Assembly: GCA_900545125.1 (NCBI GenBank)
Contig: UQXS01000118.1
Coordinates: 1-7,587 of the forward strand
Direction: 5' to 3'
Source: an uncultured Ruminococcus sp.
Lineage (GTDB): Bacteria; Bacillota; Clostridia; Oscillospirales; Ruminococcaceae
DNA length: 7,587 bases
Below, one piece after another: positions 1 through 5,530 of this stretch; position 1 is the stretch's first letter; the number at the start of each line of letters is the position of its first letter. Under the pieces are notes generated by a model. It was not told the DNA's origin and did not search any database. It was given only the letters and a program-made list of their open reading frames with translations. Made by a program: the position numbers and the translations under genes.

Positions 1-29
1 CTGAAGAGTTGTTGATATCGGTCGAATAA
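1..29 (+). CDS. 3' tail of an upstream gene, possibly smc (partial)
   Basis: Reading from position 3, the frame gives E-E-L-L-I-S-V-E and then TAA at 27-29. The other two frames close sooner or carry nothing recognisable. Many SMC chromosome-segregation ATPases of Firmicutes end in a short L-I-S-V-x-like beta strand, and smc very often lies directly before ftsY in this phylum, so the tail of smc is the natural guess. Only nine codons are visible, which is too few to identify a family. The stop lies 34 bases before the preferred ftsY start, consistent with one operon. Confidence 0.35.
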
Positions 30-47
30 AAAGACCGCAGAATGCGG
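19..47 (+). other. Two mutually exclusive small hairpins in the ftsY leader
   Basis: CGGTC (19-23) can pair with GACCG (33-37) around a 9-base loop. CCGCA (35-39) can pair with TGCGG (43-47) around the loop GAA. The two stems share bases 35-37, so only one can form at a time. No T-run follows either stem, so neither is an intrinsic terminator. The ribosome binding site at 54-58 is not covered by either. A role in coupling or RNA processing is possible, but five-base stems also arise by chance. Confidence 0.2.
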
Positions 48-53
48 CAGATT

Positions 54-58
54 GGAAG
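54..58 (+). promoter_or_regulatory. Ribosome binding site that decides the ftsY start
   Basis: GGAAG lies five bases before the ATG at 64. The earlier in-frame TTG at 52 has no purine-rich SD sequence at a suitable distance upstream. Starting at 64 also gives the M-G-x-x-x-K-I-A-A-G-L-K-K-T-K opening typical of clostridial FtsY proteins. Confidence 0.65.
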
Positions 59-63
59 TAATT

Positions 64-1449
64 ATGGGAATTATAGCAAAAATTGCAGCCGGTCTTAAAA
101 AGACCAAAGACAGCTTTCTCGGCAGACTGAAAAGGATATTCAATTCCTTTACGAAAATAGATGAGGAGCTTTTTGAAGAACTCGAAGAAGCCATGATAAT
201 GAGCGATATCGGCGTTGAGACGTCGGTGGAGATCTGTAACCGTCTCCGTAAAAAGATCAAGGAGAGAGGCATAACCGATCCAAACGAGATAATGGAGCTT
301 ATTCAGGAGGTCATTGGCGAGATAATGGGAGATGACACAGGTCTTGATCTCACAAATTCACCGGCGGTCATAATGGTTATCGGTGTAAATGGTGCAGGAA
401 AGACGACCAGTATCGGAAAACTCTGTTATCAGTTCAAAAAGGAAAAAAAGAAAGTTCTTGTTGCTGCTGCCGATACATTCCGTGCCGCTGCGATAGATCA
501 GCTTGAAGTCTGGACGGAGCGTGCCGGAGTTGATATTGTAAAGCACGCAGAGGGTTCAGATCCCGGAGCAGTTGTCTATGATGCTCTTGAGGCTGCCAGG
601 GCAAGAAATTGTGACGTTGTAATCATTGATACTGCCGGACGTCTCCATAACAAGAAGAATCTTATGGATGAGCTTGCAAAAATCAACAGGATAATAGACA
701 ACAAGGCAGGAGAGTGTTCACGTGAGGTGCTCCTCGTTCTGGATGCAACTACAGGACAAAATGCTGTAAATCAGGCAAAACTGTTCAGTGAGACAGCACC
801 TATTACCGGAATCATACTTACAAAACTGGACGGAACGGCAAAGGGCGGTATTGTTATTTCGATAAAGAATGAACTTGGAATTCCGGTCAAGCTTATCGGT
901 GTAGGAGAGAAAATCGACGATCTCCAGCCCTTTGACAGCCGTACTTTTGTACAGGCACTGTTCAGCGATACGGAGCTTGACGATGTCGAAGATGACGAAA
1001 ATGATACGGAAGAATCTGCTGACGAGACCGAGACTGAGGAATATACAGAGGAATTCGAGGAGAATGAAAGCGTCGGAGATGATACGGAAGAATCAGAGGA
1101 AACCGAAGAAATTGAGGAAATCACACCAGAAGAGGTTTACGAAGAAGAATCTAAAGAAGAATCCGGCGAAGAAGATACGTATGAAAATGATGATGCTGAG
1201 ATCAGCGTAACTGACGAGGAAGAATCCGAGAATTCTGACGAGGAAGAAACCGAGAATCCCGACGAGGAAGAAATCGAAAATCCTGACGAGACAGAATCAG
1301 AAGAGAACAGCTTTGAAGAATCGGATGAACAGGAAAAATCCGATGCAGAAGATCAGCCGGAGGAATCAGAGGAAGAAGAAAAGGACAAGAAGAAAAAGAA
1401 GGGATTCTTCAAGAGACTTTTCGGCAGAAAGAGTGATGATGATGAATAA
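64..1449 (+). CDS. ftsY: FtsY, signal recognition particle receptor, with an acidic C-terminal extension
   Basis: FtsY is the membrane-associated SRP receptor GTPase. It pairs with Ffh to bring ribosomes making membrane proteins to SecYEG. The 461-residue product starts with a basic amphipathic stretch (1-26) like the known membrane-targeting helix, followed by the helical N domain (about 27-95). The G domain shows the P-loop GVNGAGKTT (107-115), DTFRAAA (137-143), DTAGR (189-193), TKLDG (253-257) and GVGEKIDDLQPF (279-290). The family core ends near residue 300. Residues 303-440 are almost entirely Glu, Asp, Ser, Thr and Asn, and the protein closes with the basic patch KKKKKGFFKRLFGRK and SDDDE. 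Clostridial FtsY is usually near 300 residues, and E. coli FtsY has its acidic domain at the N-terminus, so a C-terminal one is unusual. The extension reads cleanly in frame into the rdgB overlap. Identity is secure; the tail's role is unknown. Confidence 0.97.
   Translation: MGIIAKIAAGLKKTKDSFLGRLKRIFNSFTKIDEELFEELEEAMIMSDIGVETSVEICNRLRKKIKERGITDPNEIMELIQEVIGEIMGDDTGLDLTNSPAVIMVIGVNGAGKTTSIGKLCYQFKKEKKKVLVAAADTFRAAAIDQLEVWTERAGVDIVKHAEGSDPGAVVYDALEAARARNCDVVIIDTAGRLHNKKNLMDELAKINRIIDNKAGECSREVLLVLDATTGQNAVNQAKLFSETAPITGIILTKLDGTAKGGIVISIKNELGIPVKLIGVGEKIDDLQPFDSRTFVQALFSDTELDDVEDDENDTEESADETETEEYTEEFEENESVGDDTEESEETEEIEEITPEEVYEEESKEESGEEDTYENDDAEISVTDEEESENSDEEETENPDEEEIENPDETESEENSFEESDEQEKSDAEDQPEESEEEEKDKKKKKGFFKRLFGRKSDDDE
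1213..1308 (+). repeat. 24-base tandem repeat in the acidic tail of ftsY
   Basis: Three consecutive 24-base units (1213-1236, 1237-1260, 1261-1284) encode DEEESENS, DEEETENP and DEEEIENP. A degenerate fourth unit follows (1285-1308, DETESEEN). Units start with GACGAGGAAGAA and differ at only a few positions. A related motif, GATACGGAAGAATC, occurs twice earlier (near 1004 and 1081), so the whole tail probably grew by local duplication. Unit length is a multiple of three, so copy-number changes would keep the frame. Confidence 0.85.
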
Positions 1450-2032
1450 GATCGTTATGGCTACAAATAATGCCAATAAACTGCGTGAAGTCCGTGAAAT
1501 ACTCTCTCCCATCGGGATAGAGGTGATTTCACTTGCAGAAGCCGGAATATGCTGCGATCCGGATGAAACCGGTACATCATTCCATGAAAATTCGGAAATA
1601 AAGGCGGATGCCGTATATAATGCATATGCACTTAAAAATCACAGCAACATTGAAGTTATCGCCGATGACAGCGGTCTTTGTGTTGATGCTCTTGGCGGCA
1701 GACCGGGAGTGTATTCCGCAAGATATGCTACAAAGGGACAGGAGTGCGCCAAACTTCTTGATGAGATGAAGGATGTTCCCGATGAGCAGAGAACGGCACG
1801 TTTTATCTGTGATATCACATATATAAATGTATATGGTTCGGATTTCCATTTTGAGGGCGTATGCGAAGGCAGTATCGGTCATGAAGAACGTGGTGAAAAT
1901 GGTTTCGGATATGATCCCGTATTTATGTACGGAGACAGAACCATGGCAGAAATGACATCAGAGGAAAAAAACAAAATCAGTCACAGGGCAAAGGCTCTTG
2001 ATGGTCTCTATAAGTTTCTTAAAGAAGGATAA
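1442..2032 (+). CDS. rdgB: XTP/dITP pyrophosphatase (RdgB/HAM1 family)
   Basis: This enzyme hydrolyses the aberrant purine nucleotides ITP, dITP and XTP to the monophosphate and pyrophosphate, keeping deaminated bases out of DNA and RNA. The 196-residue product has the normal length and all main family motifs: TNNANK (8-13), ETGTSFHEN (42-50), the metal-binding ADDSGL (74-79), GRPGVYSARY (86-95), GFGYDPVF (154-161) and SHRAKAL (180-186). Several start codons are clustered (GTG 1433, ATG 1436, 1439, 1442). ATG 1442 gives the usual M-x-K-I-V-x-A-T-N-N opening and has the purine-rich GAAAGAG about eight bases upstream. It overlaps the end of ftsY by eight bases, so translation is probably coupled. 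The frame stays open back to 1313 only because the acidic ftsY codons read as Lys/Arg there. Confidence 0.95.
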   Translation: MNKIVMATNNANKLREVREILSPIGIEVISLAEAGICCDPDETGTSFHENSEIKADAVYNAYALKNHSNIEVIADDSGLCVDALGGRPGVYSARYATKGQECAKLLDEMKDVPDEQRTARFICDITYINVYGSDFHFEGVCEGSIGHEERGENGFGYDPVFMYGDRTMAEMTSEEKNKISHRAKALDGLYKFLKEG

Positions 2033-2042
2033 GGTGAATAAT

Positions 2043-2348
2043 ATGCTGACAAGTAAACAAAGAGCGTACCTTCGTGGTATTGCCTCAACATATGAAACAA
2101 TTTTCCAGATAGGAAAGGGCGGCGTAACCGAAACGATGTGCAGGGATATCGGCGAAGCACTTCGTAAAAGGAAACTTATAAAGCTGAGAGTTCTTGATAA
2201 CTCCGGCTGGACGGCAAGAGAAGCAGCCAATGCTGTGGCAGAACAGACCGGAGCTGACGTTGTTCAGGTGATAGGTTCTAAATTCGTACTGTTCAGGCGT
2301 AATCCTAAAGAACCTGTTATTGAGAATATTCCCAAATCAAAAGAATGA
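2043..2348 (+). CDS. yhbY: YhbY-type CRM-domain RNA-binding protein
   Basis: YhbY proteins are small single CRM-domain proteins that bind rRNA and associate with pre-50S ribosomal particles. The 101-residue product opens M-L-T-S-K-Q-R-A-Y-L-R as the family does. It carries the diagnostic GKGG loop (24-27), a basic helix (R41-K42-R43-K44, L-I-K-L), and the closing strand VQVIGSKFVLFR (74-85). ATG 2043 is chosen because AAGGTG at 2031-2036 is a ribosome binding site six bases away; an earlier in-frame ATG at 1998 would only add residues the family lacks. It starts ten bases after the previous stop and ends in an ATGA overlap with nadD-yqeK. The yhbY-nadD pairing is common in Firmicutes. Confidence 0.93.
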   Translation: MLTSKQRAYLRGIASTYETIFQIGKGGVTETMCRDIGEALRKRKLIKLRVLDNSGWTAREAANAVAEQTGADVVQVIGSKFVLFRRNPKEPVIENIPKSKE

Positions 2349-3565
2349 AAACAGGGATATACGGCGGAAGTTTCAATCCTGTACACAACGGACACATTCA
2401 TCTTGCGCTGACGGCTGCTGAGGAATTCGGGCTGGACAGGGTGTTTCTTGTTCCCTCAAAGAAGTCTCCGCACCGTTCAAGTGACGAGTATGCTTCCGAC
2501 GAGGACAGGCTGGAGATGCTCCGCCTTGCCTGCATGGCAAGCGATAAGCTGGAAGTATGTTCCTACGAACTTGAAAATGACCGCATAAGTTATTCGGTTT
2601 ATACCGTGAGATATTTCCGGGAACGCTTTCCCGATGACGAGCTTTTTCTCCTGGTAGGGAGCGATATGCTTCTTTCTTTTGACAGTTGGTTCTGCTATGA
2701 GGAAATACTTGAAAATGCCGCTCTTTGCGTTGTTTCAAGGAATAATGGAGATCTTGGAGAACTTTTGAAAAAAAGCAGGGAGCTTGAAAAAAAAGGACGG
2801 ATTTTTGTAAGCAGACGTCCTCCTGTAGAGATTTCATCTACAGAGATCAGAAAAAAAATTGAAAAAAATGAGAATTTCTATTGCTATCTTGATGAAAATG
2901 TAGTACAATATATTATTATGAAAGAATTGTATTCATTCAGAGGTGATAATAAATTGCATTATAATATCGGAGAAAAGAAAAAGTATCTTAAAGAAAATCT
3001 TTCGGCAAAAAGATACAATCATTCGCTGAATGTGGCGGCTGAGTGCAGAAAGCTTGCTCTTAAATACGGTGAAGATCCGGATAAGGCATATTTTGCCGGA
3101 CTTCTTCACGATATATGCAAGGAACTGCCAGATGACGAGCAGAAAGCTCTTGTAGAGAATTGCAGCTTTACGGTGTGTCGGGAGGAACTGGAAACAAGAT
3201 CTCTCTGGCACGCAATTGCCGGAGCCAGCTTTATAAAAACAAAATTCGGGGTTGAAGATATAGATATACTCAATTCCGTAAGATTTCATACGGTGGGCAG
3301 AGCAGGAATGTCACGTCTGGAGGAAATTGTATATCTCGGCGATCTCATTTCTGCTGACAGGGACTATAAGGACGTTGAAAAAATGCGGAAGCTTTCGTAT
3401 ACAAGCCTGAATGAGGCTATGTTGGAAGCATTTGCTTTTTCAGTTAAATCTGTTATAAAAAAGGGCGGACTTGTTCCGATCTGTACCGCAGAAGGCTATA
3501 ATTTTTACACAAGGCTGTATAAAGAAGATAAAAGCAGCAGCAACCCGAAAAGAGGATTCAAATGA
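2345..3565 (+). CDS. nadD-yqeK: NadD-YqeK fusion: nicotinate-nucleotide adenylyltransferase plus HD-domain Ap4A hydrolase
   Basis: Two enzymes lie in one 406-residue chain. Residues 1-198 are NadD, which adenylates nicotinate mononucleotide to deamido-NAD. They show GGSFNPVHNGH (7-17), the LVGSDML/W segment (103-115) and ISSTEIR (163-169). Residues from about 204 are YqeK, an HD-superfamily protein whose family hydrolyses diadenosine tetraphosphate symmetrically to ADP. Likely metal ligands are all present: H226 in KRYNHSLNVA, H255-D256 in LLHDICKE, H289 in WHAIAGA, H315 in RFHTVGR and D333 in YLGDL. Many Firmicutes carry these as separate adjacent genes, so the fusion joins natural neighbours. 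The junction (about 196-206) is short and polar. It contains an in-frame TTG (residue 204) behind a near-consensus Shine-Dalgarno, so free YqeK may also be made. The gene overlaps yhbY and the LCP gene by four bases each (ATGA). Confidence 0.95.
   Translation: MKTGIYGGSFNPVHNGHIHLALTAAEEFGLDRVFLVPSKKSPHRSSDEYASDEDRLEMLRLACMASDKLEVCSYELENDRISYSVYTVRYFRERFPDDELFLLVGSDMLLSFDSWFCYEEILENAALCVVSRNNGDLGELLKKSRELEKKGRIFVSRRPPVEISSTEIRKKIEKNENFYCYLDENVVQYIIMKELYSFRGDNKLHYNIGEKKKYLKENLSAKRYNHSLNVAAECRKLALKYGEDPDKAYFAGLLHDICKELPDDEQKALVENCSFTVCREELETRSLWHAIAGASFIKTKFGVEDIDILNSVRFHTVGRAGMSRLEEIVYLGDLISADRDYKDVEKMRKLSYTSLNEAMLEAFAFSVKSVIKKGGLVPICTAEGYNFYTRLYKEDKSSSNPKRGFK
2768..2868 (+). other. Cluster of four A7-A8 tracts in the nadD part
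   Basis: Runs of A occur at 2768-2774 (7), 2787-2794 (8), 2851-2858 (8) and 2862-2868 (7), mostly in Lys codons. The run at 2787-2794 forms an A-AAA-AAA heptamer in the reading frame, a sequence type prone to ribosomal or polymerase slippage. Lys-rich coding in an AT-leaning genome can produce such runs without any function. Confidence 0.4.
2881..2909 (+). promoter_or_regulatory. Candidate internal promoter before the yqeK domain
   Basis: TTGCTA (2881-2886; 4 of 6 matches to the sigma-A -35 box) is separated by 17 bases from TACAAT (2904-2909; 5 of 6 matches to the -10 box). An overlapping alternative is TTGATG (2889-2894), 16 bases, TATTAT (2911-2916). A-tracts lie just upstream, as in UP elements. 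Either would start RNA around 2916-2923, shortly before the internal Shine-Dalgarno at 2940. The area is very AT-rich, so a chance match is quite possible. Confidence 0.27.
2940..2956 (+). promoter_or_regulatory. Internal Shine-Dalgarno and TTG start for a free YqeK domain
   Basis: GAGGTGAT at 2940-2947 matches eight consecutive bases of the consensus AGGAGGTGATC. It is followed by a six-base spacer and an in-frame TTG at 2954-2956 (residue 204 of the fusion). Starting there gives M-H-Y-N-I-G-E-K-K-K-Y-L, about the right distance before the R-Y-x-H-S motif for a stand-alone YqeK of 203 residues. It is the best Shine-Dalgarno match in the window, better than those before the annotated genes. 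Confidence 0.5.
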
Positions 3566-5142
3566 ACGAGAATGAAAAGATTGAAGAGATTTTAAAGGAA
3601 ACTTCCGAAAAAGAACAGCATCCGAAACCGCTCAGGACGCTCAAAAGGATAGATACCGGAAAAACCGCTGCCGGAATTCAGGGAGAGTATCACGGAAAGC
3701 ATGAAGCTCCTCCTCATACAGAGTATCACGGAAAGCATGAAGCTCCGCCGCAAAACGAATATCACGGAAAGTATGAATCACCCTCATCTTCCCGGTACTC
3801 CGGAAACTATGATTCCGGTGAGGAACGTGTACATGACGCCGGAACAGGCGGACAGGGTCATAACAGACCTGACAGCGAACTTCCTGAAAAAAGAAAAAAG
3901 AAAAAGAAAACAAAGAGAGATATTTTAATTAAAACATTTTCTATTGTTGCAAGTCTTGCTATTATCGTATCACTGGTGCTCACAATGCCTATTATGTGGT
4001 GGGATAAAAAGGGCGTCAAGGAGAAAATCGGACTTTATACCTATCTGAAGCGAAAGCAGCCTGCTGTCAGCATTGAGGGGGAGCTTGATAAATCAAGCGA
4101 AAAGATAGAGCTGGGAATTAATTCCGTTGCTCTGCCAGATGATTATGACGACGGTCTTGACTTCATGGAGCAGTGGATAGAAGGACAGTATACAGTGCTG
4201 TTTCTTGGATTTGACGTTGAAAGCCTGAATACAGATGTTATGTGGGTCTGCCAGTTTGATCTCAAAGGCGGGGCACTTAATATCCTGCAAATCCCCAGAG
4301 ATACGGCAGTTCCGGATTTTACCGGCTCGCCAAGTACAAAGTTCAACAGCATTTATTCCTGCGGCGATCCGCAGTATGCTGATGTGCCCATTCAGCGTGT
4401 CGTTGACGCAGTACAGCAGAATTTCGGTATACCGATTGATGCCTATATCACAACATATATCACCGATATCCCTGAAATGGTCGATATGGTCGGCGGAATT
4501 CCGATAACTCTTGATGATTCCATTCTCTATGAGGGGGCAGGTTACGATAAAAACGGTGAATATCATGAGGCAAAGATCATTCCTGCCGGTGATACTGTTC
4601 TTTCCGGTGAACAGGCAGAATGGTTTATCCGTTTCCGTTACGGCTGGGTCGAGGGCGATATAGGACGTATGCAGAATCAGCAGCGGTTCATGGCAGCAGC
4701 TATGAAAAAACTTATCGACATCAAGAAAAACGAGGGTAAGGCAAAGCTTAAATCGTATATTGACGAGGTTATGGACAAGGAGCTTATTGCCACTGATATG
4801 ATGGTTGTTGATATTGCACGTCTTGCCGATTTCTGCGGCACGCTTTCAATGGAGAATATCCATGTTCATATGCTTCCCGGTGAGGCGACTCCGAATGATG
4901 ACCTCTATATCGGTTCTGACGGAAATGCTTATTCGATTTATTCTATTCATAAGCAGGAGACCATTGATCTTCTTAACAAGTATTTCAGACCCTATCAGAA
5001 TCCACTGACGGGTTACGGCGATACGGCTATCGTTGAATATTATACAGATCATCATTATAATAATTATGATGACAAGACAAATGACTTTGAAACGCTGCTG
5101 GACGGAGATGCTCCGGCACAAAACCCCAATTGGCCAAAGTAA
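3562..5142 (+). CDS. LytR-CpsA-Psr (LCP) family membrane protein, probable wall-polymer ligase
   Basis: LCP proteins move lipid-linked polymers such as teichoic acids or capsule onto peptidoglycan, acting outside the membrane. The 526-residue product has a long cytoplasmic segment (1-120) with four 12-residue repeats (42-89) and a Lys/Arg stop (110-119). One membrane helix follows (about 121-146), then a linker and the LCP domain (about 208-385). Family landmarks are TVLFLGFD (211-218), N-T-D-V-M (223-227), IPRDT (244-248), TKFNSIYS (259-266), VDMVGGIPI (307-315), LSGEQAEWFIRFR (347-359) and GDIGR (365-369). Two places usually held by arginine differ: the R-S-D motif reads N-T-D, and R-x-x-R-Q reads R-M-Q-N-Q. 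The C-terminus is acidic and Tyr/His/Asn-rich (about 490-526). AGAGGA at 3551-3556 is the ribosome binding site; the start overlaps the previous stop (ATGA). LCP genes commonly sit between yqeK and rsfS in Clostridia. The polymer handled here is unknown. Confidence 0.92.
   Translation: MNENEKIEEILKETSEKEQHPKPLRTLKRIDTGKTAAGIQGEYHGKHEAPPHTEYHGKHEAPPQNEYHGKYESPSSSRYSGNYDSGEERVHDAGTGGQGHNRPDSELPEKRKKKKKTKRDILIKTFSIVASLAIIVSLVLTMPIMWWDKKGVKEKIGLYTYLKRKQPAVSIEGELDKSSEKIELGINSVALPDDYDDGLDFMEQWIEGQYTVLFLGFDVESLNTDVMWVCQFDLKGGALNILQIPRDTAVPDFTGSPSTKFNSIYSCGDPQYADVPIQRVVDAVQQNFGIPIDAYITTYITDIPEMVDMVGGIPITLDDSILYEGAGYDKNGEYHEAKIIPAGDTVLSGEQAEWFIRFRYGWVEGDIGRMQNQQRFMAAAMKKLIDIKKNEGKAKLKSYIDEVMDKELIATDMMVVDIARLADFCGTLSMENIHVHMLPGEATPNDDLYIGSDGNAYSIYSIHKQETIDLLNKYFRPYQNPLTGYGDTAIVEYYTDHHYNNYDDKTNDFETLLDGDAPAQNPNWPK
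3685..3828 (+). repeat. Four 36-base tandem repeats in the LCP gene
   Basis: Units lie at 3685-3720, 3721-3756, 3757-3792 and 3793-3828. They encode EYHGKHEAPPHT, EYHGKHEAPPQN, EYHGKYESPSSS and the more diverged RYSGNYDSGEER. The first 30 bases of units one and two differ at only two positions, both silent; decay increases toward the 3' side, as expected after stepwise duplication. The unit is a multiple of three, so copy number can vary without loss of frame. Confidence 0.9.
3894..3900 (+). other. A-AAA-AAG heptamer in the Lys run before the LCP membrane helix
   Basis: Within codons AGA-AAA-AAG the heptamer A-AAA-AAG sits in the frame that permits -1 slippage. A -1 shift would reach TAA after ten codons, ending the protein before its membrane helix. 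No convincing downstream stem or upstream stimulatory element was seen, so this is most likely a by-product of the stop-transfer lysines. Confidence 0.12.
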
Positions 5143-5164
5143 ATGACGAAAGGATGAAATATAA

Positions 5165-5530
5165 ATGTCTCAACAGGAAAAACTTGAGCTTATAATAAAG
5201 ACTCTTGACAGCAAGAGAGGCGAAGATATACAGGCTATAAAAATTGCCGATCTGACTATTCTTGCGGATTATTTCGTTATTGTAAACGGAACAAGCAATA
5301 CTCATGCGAGAACACTTGCGGATGAGGTTGAATTCCAGCTTACTCAGAAAGGTGAAGAGCCGCTGAGACGTGAAGCCGATACAGGAAATACATGGATAGT
5401 CCTTGATTATGGTGATATTATAATTCACGTTTTCTATAAGGATACCAGAAACTTCTATAAGTTGGAAGGTCTGTGGGCTGACGGTGAGCAGATCGACATA
5501 AGCAATATGATAACCAAGGAGAATGAATGA
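5165..5530 (+). CDS. rsfS: Ribosomal silencing factor RsfS (Iojap family)
   Basis: RsfS binds ribosomal protein uL14 on the large subunit and blocks joining with the 30S subunit, lowering translation when nutrients are scarce. The 121-residue product has normal length and the family signature throughout: I-K-I-A-D-L-T (25-31), ADYFVIVNGTSN (34-45), the conserved Arg/Glu region EPLRREAD (65-72), WIVLDYGDIIIHVF (77-90) and RNFYKLEGLW (95-104). The start at 5165 follows the ribosome binding site AAAGGATGA (5149-5157), within the 22-base gap after the LCP stop. The gene ends inside the start of the next one, so the downstream membrane protein is likely translated from terminating ribosomes. Its place between an LCP gene and leuS is a common clostridial arrangement. 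Confidence 0.96.
   Translation: MSQQEKLELIIKTLDSKRGEDIQAIKIADLTILADYFVIVNGTSNTHARTLADEVEFQLTQKGEEPLRREADTGNTWIVLDYGDIIIHVFYKDTRNFYKLEGLWADGEQIDISNMITKENE
5205..5232 (+). promoter_or_regulatory. Weak promoter-like element inside rsfS
   Basis: A perfect -35 box TTGACA (5205-5210) is followed after 16 bases by TATACA (5227-5232; 4 of 6 matches to the -10 box). It lies near codons 14-23 of rsfS and could add transcripts for the membrane-protein gene and leuS. One good box with a poor partner is common by chance. Confidence 0.13.
5516..5521 (+). promoter_or_regulatory. Ribosome binding site for the small membrane protein, inside rsfS
   Basis: AAGGAG in the last codons of rsfS lies five bases before the ATG at 5527 and eight before the ATG at 5530. 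Both starts are well placed. The first overlaps the rsfS stop as ATGA, the second as TGATG. The choice changes the protein by one methionine only. Confidence 0.7.

Noticed and set aside
52..63. TTG at 52 as the ftsY start
   Set aside because: It lacks an upstream Shine-Dalgarno, and the GGAAG that would be inside its coding sequence is correctly spaced for the ATG at 64.
771..1124. Serine-rich reading frame on the - strand opposite the acidic tail of ftsY
   Set aside because: Its serine run is the complement of Glu/Asp codons (TTC/TCT/TCA from GAA/AGA/TGA phases). Composition explains it entirely.
932..1210. Lys/Arg-rich 92-codon frame on the + strand inside ftsY
   Set aside because: It is a frame-shifted reading of the acidic repeat region, with no ribosome binding site and no recognisable domain.
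1313..1441. Possible N-terminal extension of the XTP pyrophosphatase rich in Lys and Arg
   Set aside because: The frame is open only because acidic GAA/GAG/GAT codons of ftsY read as AAG/AGA-type codons in this phase. The family starts at about M-x-K-I-V, and ATG 1442 has a suitable upstream purine run.
5049..5072. AT-rich inverted repeat TCATCAT / ATGATGA with a 10-base loop near the end of the LCP gene
   Set aside because: It has no GC stem or T-run, so it is no terminator. The symmetry follows from the His-His-Tyr-Asn-Asn-Tyr-Asp-Asp codons.
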